Shown one piece after another: positions 8,101 through 9,174 of a stretch of 9,174 bases of DNA; the stretch's first letter is position 1; each line of letters opens with the position of its first letter. Where the stretch lies: contig JAFVQP010000192.1 of assembly GCA_017504735.1 (NCBI GenBank), positions 1 to 9,174 on the forward strand, given 5' to 3'. The notes beneath the pieces are model-generated. The model did no database searches and was not told where the DNA came from. It saw only the letters and a list, made by a program, of their open reading frames with translations. Source of the stretch: Clostridia bacterium. Its GTDB lineage: Bacteria; Bacillota_A; Clostridia; Christensenellales; Borkfalkiaceae. The position numbers and the translations under genes were made by a program.

Positions 8101-9174
8101 TCGTTTCACCTGCGTCAGGCGTTTCTTCCTCTCCCGTGGATTCTTCGTAATAGTACGTAGCGCAATTTGCGTTATCCGTAAATAATTTGGATTCGCCCGT
8201 GTTGAAGTTGTCGGTATAGGTTACGCCGCCTGCCGTAATGGAGAAGTTATCCATCCAAACGCCCCAATTTGCCCCTTGACCAGGGTTTGCGGACAAGAAA
8301 ATATATGACGCGCCGCCAGATTGATACATACCGCCTGAGAAATCAAAGGTTGCAATCACTTGGTTGTCGTTCATACCCGTTCGGGTAATCGTCAACGCCC
8401 AGCTATAATTAGATACCGTATAGGTAAGCGTTACCCAACGATCTTTCCAACCGTAATTGTTTACCAAAATTTGATTAAGGTTTTGACTGCCTGCCGTTGC
8501 GTCCGAACCGTCGTATGCGTCGCCGCTATTGGAGGCTACGGGCGCAAAACCCCACCACCAGTTGTTTTCGTTGGTAGAAGGAACATATACGTCCACTTTT
8601 ACTTCCGTAATGGAAGAATATGTATTTGTCGTAACGTACGATTTGCCGGAAGAATAACTCTTAAAGTCAATGATTGCATATCCTTCGCCTTCAGGTCTCG
8701 TCGTATCGACTTCTTCTTCGGGCGTTGCGCCAATCTCCGCGCCGCCTTCCGATTTTATAATCCCATACGTTACTACACTTGCGTCATGAGCTTTAAAGAA
8801 TCCGCTTTCACCGTTGTTGAAATCTTCCGTGTAAGTCGTGCCGCCTGCGGTGATGGAGAAGTTATCCATCCAAATACCCCAATTTGCACCTTGACCGGGA
8901 TTTGCGCATACGTAAATATACGACGCGCCGTTCGATTGATAGTTACCGCCCGAGAAATCGAAGGTTGCGATTTGTTGGTTATCATTCATACCCGTTCTGG
9001 TAATCGTCAACGCCCAGCTATAATTAGACACCGTATACGTAAGCGTTACCCATTTATCTTTCCAACCGTAGTTTGTTAAAATTTGATTGATATTTTGATT
9101 ACTCGCAGCCGCATCCGAGCCTACGTACGCATCTTTACCGTTTGCATTTGCAACGGGTACAATACCCCACCACC
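5141..9174 (-). CDS. Large multidomain surface-type protein: tandem beta-sandwich-like units plus a putative glycoside-hydrolase barrel (N-terminus beyond the right edge)
   Basis: The frame is open from the right edge to TAA at 5143-5141, giving 1343 visible residues. The GTG at 9031 lies inside a repeat and is not the start. Visible order: a partial and three complete units of about 190-205 residues (9174 to about 6960), each with a WWGFAPV-like segment, a YGWKDRWVTL segment and a WGxWxDNFSITAGG segment, joined by Glu/Pro-rich linkers; a further beta-rich module (about 6957-6480); a barrel-like domain (about 6465-5470); and a C-terminal beta domain ending in GAFVIVK. The units look like carbohydrate-binding or concanavalin-like beta sandwiches. 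The barrel carries ADEP (6070-6059), DFYPI and a QIYSALAFGSQEIVYY strand-helix pattern, which suggests a clan GH-A-like hydrolase, but I cannot assign a family. No LPXTG, SLH or dockerin appears in the visible part. It is probably exported, though the signal peptide is out of view. Confidence 0.8.
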   Translation of the reverse strand, partial: WWGIVPVANANGKDAYVGSDAAASNQNINQILTNYGWKDKWVTLTYTVSNYSWALTITRTGMNDNQQIATFDFSGGNYQSNGASYIYVCANPGQGANWGIWMDNFSITAGGTTYTEDFNNGESGFFKAHDASVVTYGIIKSEGGAEIGATPEEEVDTTRPEGEGYAIIDFKSYSSGKSYVTTNTYSSITEVKVDVYVPSTNENNWWWGFAPVASNSGDAYDGSDATAGSQNLNQILVNNYGWKDRWVTLTYTVSNYSWALTITRTGMNDNQVIATFDFSGGMYQSGGASYIFLSANPGQGANWGVWMDNFSITAGGVTYTDNFNTGESKLFTDNANCATYYYEESTGEEETPDAGETTKPEGEGHAILNFNGLTEGKQDFITTTTYSNITAMQVDVYIPSTNAINSWWGFAPVTTNGGDAYTGSDATAGNLNINHILVEYYGWKDRWVTLNYTVSGTTWTLSVSRTGVEESHGNYTYTAPSTTCYIFLGATPARAGNWGIWVDNFSITAGGVTYTDNFNTGESKLFTDNVGCATYHYEAPDAPEEPEVEGEGHAIIDFKSYSSGKSYVTTNAYSSITEVKVDVYVPSTNANNWWWGFAPVASNSGDAYDGSDATAGSQNLNQILVNNYGWKDRWVTLTYTVSNYSWTLTITRTGMNDNRVIATFDFSGDMYQSGGASYIFLSANPGQGVNWGVWVDNFSITAGGVTYTDNFNTGKSKLFTDNANCATYYYEAPEAPEVPEELPTEQNKFAEMLANEQVIDHILNSENYIRSNSVLSFEGMPSNMAIMEGKFTYSITDYKDVVIALSVTSDYVEYLRLYNSGIALYSGHTLLKEITLDSTQNTIYVSVLVNGKVLVQINDTGYVGLGQLSNQPTGFAIVDVAGSGSIKFSEILIDYYTAMTYGTEGIDFTAYASMPPANWNGSAGNANMITEEQYRLMKEAGFTKVLALYEGRNASAETDALIALALCEKLGLEYYALDANFYNFVRAAVSPELYESNGTTLKSNWEEIAEELIANMFNDELLYIDSPAYAGSFAADEPSIAEMQMMVTQIELYNKYVGYNAFYGGEAIVNLLPSYATSEQLGGTYTKYLDYYFENLAPLLGYACFDFYPIRNKTYLGFLNSRYIQEQHLYNLQLIAQYCEQYDVEMRTFVQSLTVEDEAGVEKVAEIDELRFQIYSALAFGSQEIVYYTYTASGDTEDQTKALVNFYTGATSAMYDWAKTVNNEVAAFGEAYVDYNWQKTYFNDTGSACSQANAMVSKESYNNVSSTVDTLTGVFTHKNTGKEAYMLVNYTDPYNTSNSGDVTLTFDTATTVEIWQNGVATTQTGTSITVTLGAGNGAFVIVK
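5470..6465 (-). other. Putative (beta/alpha)8 glycoside-hydrolase-like domain of the large protein
   Basis: An alternating strand/helix pattern begins near ITEEQYRLMKEAGFTKVLAL, as at the start of many barrel hydrolases (strand, helix, 'G.. V..' strand). Candidate acidic active-site residues are Asp-Glu of ADEP (6067-6062) and the Asp of DFYPI. The end QIYSALAFGSQEIVYYTYT resembles the last helix and strand of GH-A barrels. I cannot match it to a numbered family. A non-catalytic role is possible. Confidence 0.5.
6960..7528 (-). repeat. Beta-sandwich-like unit D
   Basis: The last unit before the C-terminal half. It starts at EGEGHAIIDFKS and ends in an Ala/Pro/Glu linker (APEAPEVPEELPTEQ). 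It is very close to unit B in DNA and protein, which points to a recent duplication or gene conversion. Confidence 0.8.
7529..8092 (-). repeat. Beta-sandwich-like unit C (short variant)
   Basis: A complete unit of 188 codons from EGEGHAILNFNG. The middle loop is shorter and different: GTTWTLSVSRTGVEESHG, then TTCYIFLGATPARAG, replaces the MNDN...FDFSGG...YQSGGASYIF loop of the other units. The flanking motifs are kept. Confidence 0.8.
8093..8692 (-). repeat. Beta-sandwich-like unit B
   Basis: A complete unit of 200 codons from EGEGYAIIDFKS to the linker GEEETPDAGETTKPE. It is nearly identical to unit D: 8401-8679 and 7237-7515 differ at 22 of 279 positions by hand alignment. Confidence 0.8.
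8693..9174 (-). repeat. Beta-sandwich-like unit A (partial)
   Basis: The first visible unit, cut by the right edge. It begins at WWGIVPVANANGKDAY and contains YGWKDKWVTLTYTVS and WGIWMDNFSITAGGTTYTEDF. It is the most diverged of the NYSW-type units and ends in a longer acidic linker (GGAEIGATPEEEVDTTRPE). Confidence 0.75.

Noticed and set aside
9029..9031. GTG as start of the large protein
   Set aside because: The frame stays open to the right edge, and the residues upstream (YGWKDKWVTLTYTV) match the repeat unit, so this is an internal Val.
8360..9079. A 239-codon open frame on the plus strand
   Set aside because: It is antisense to units A and B, with the same composition artefact as the other antisense frame over the repeats.
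6960..9174. CRISPR-like or non-coding tandem repeat array
   Set aside because: The period is about 560-615 bp, always a multiple of three, and the reading frame and protein motifs are kept. It is a protein-domain repeat.

Overview
All supportable genes in this window lie on the minus strand, so it reads from right to left. Base composition is moderately AT-rich, and two starts have strong Shine-Dalgarno sites (AGAGGA before the phosphorylase, GGGGGA before the small ORF). Together with the gene content this suggests an uncultured gut-type Bacillota (Clostridia-like) organism. That assignment is an inference from style and gene families, not a demonstrated taxonomy.

Layout in transcription order: (1) 9174-5141, a very large surface-type protein whose N-terminus lies beyond the right edge. 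It has four tandem beta-sandwich-like units (one cut by the edge), another beta-rich module, a (beta/alpha)8-barrel-like domain and a C-terminal beta domain. (2) 5128-4997, a 43-residue ORF starting 12 bp after the large gene, with its own strong ribosome binding site, an acidic middle and a Trp-Trp-Asn end. (3) A 123-bp gap with a 12-bp hairpin. (4) 4873-2705, a full-length GH112 beta-1,3-galactosyl-HexNAc phosphorylase-type enzyme. (5) 2655-448, a GH95-like (alpha-L-fucosidase-type) hydrolase without a signal peptide. (6) 329 to the left edge, the first 109 residues of an SGNH/GDSL esterase-type hydrolase.

Read together, this looks like a glycan-use locus. The large exported protein would bind and possibly cut glycans outside the cell. 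The phosphorylase, the GH95-like enzyme and the esterase-type enzyme appear cytoplasmic and would strip side groups and then split the Gal-beta-1,3-HexNAc core by phosphorolysis. Mucin O-glycans, or type-1 chains with lacto-N-biose, are the natural candidates. No transporter or regulator is visible here. The most unusual items are the tightly coupled small ORF, the barrel domain of no family I can name, the altered active-site positions in the GH95-like protein, and a 92% identical internal duplication in the large gene.
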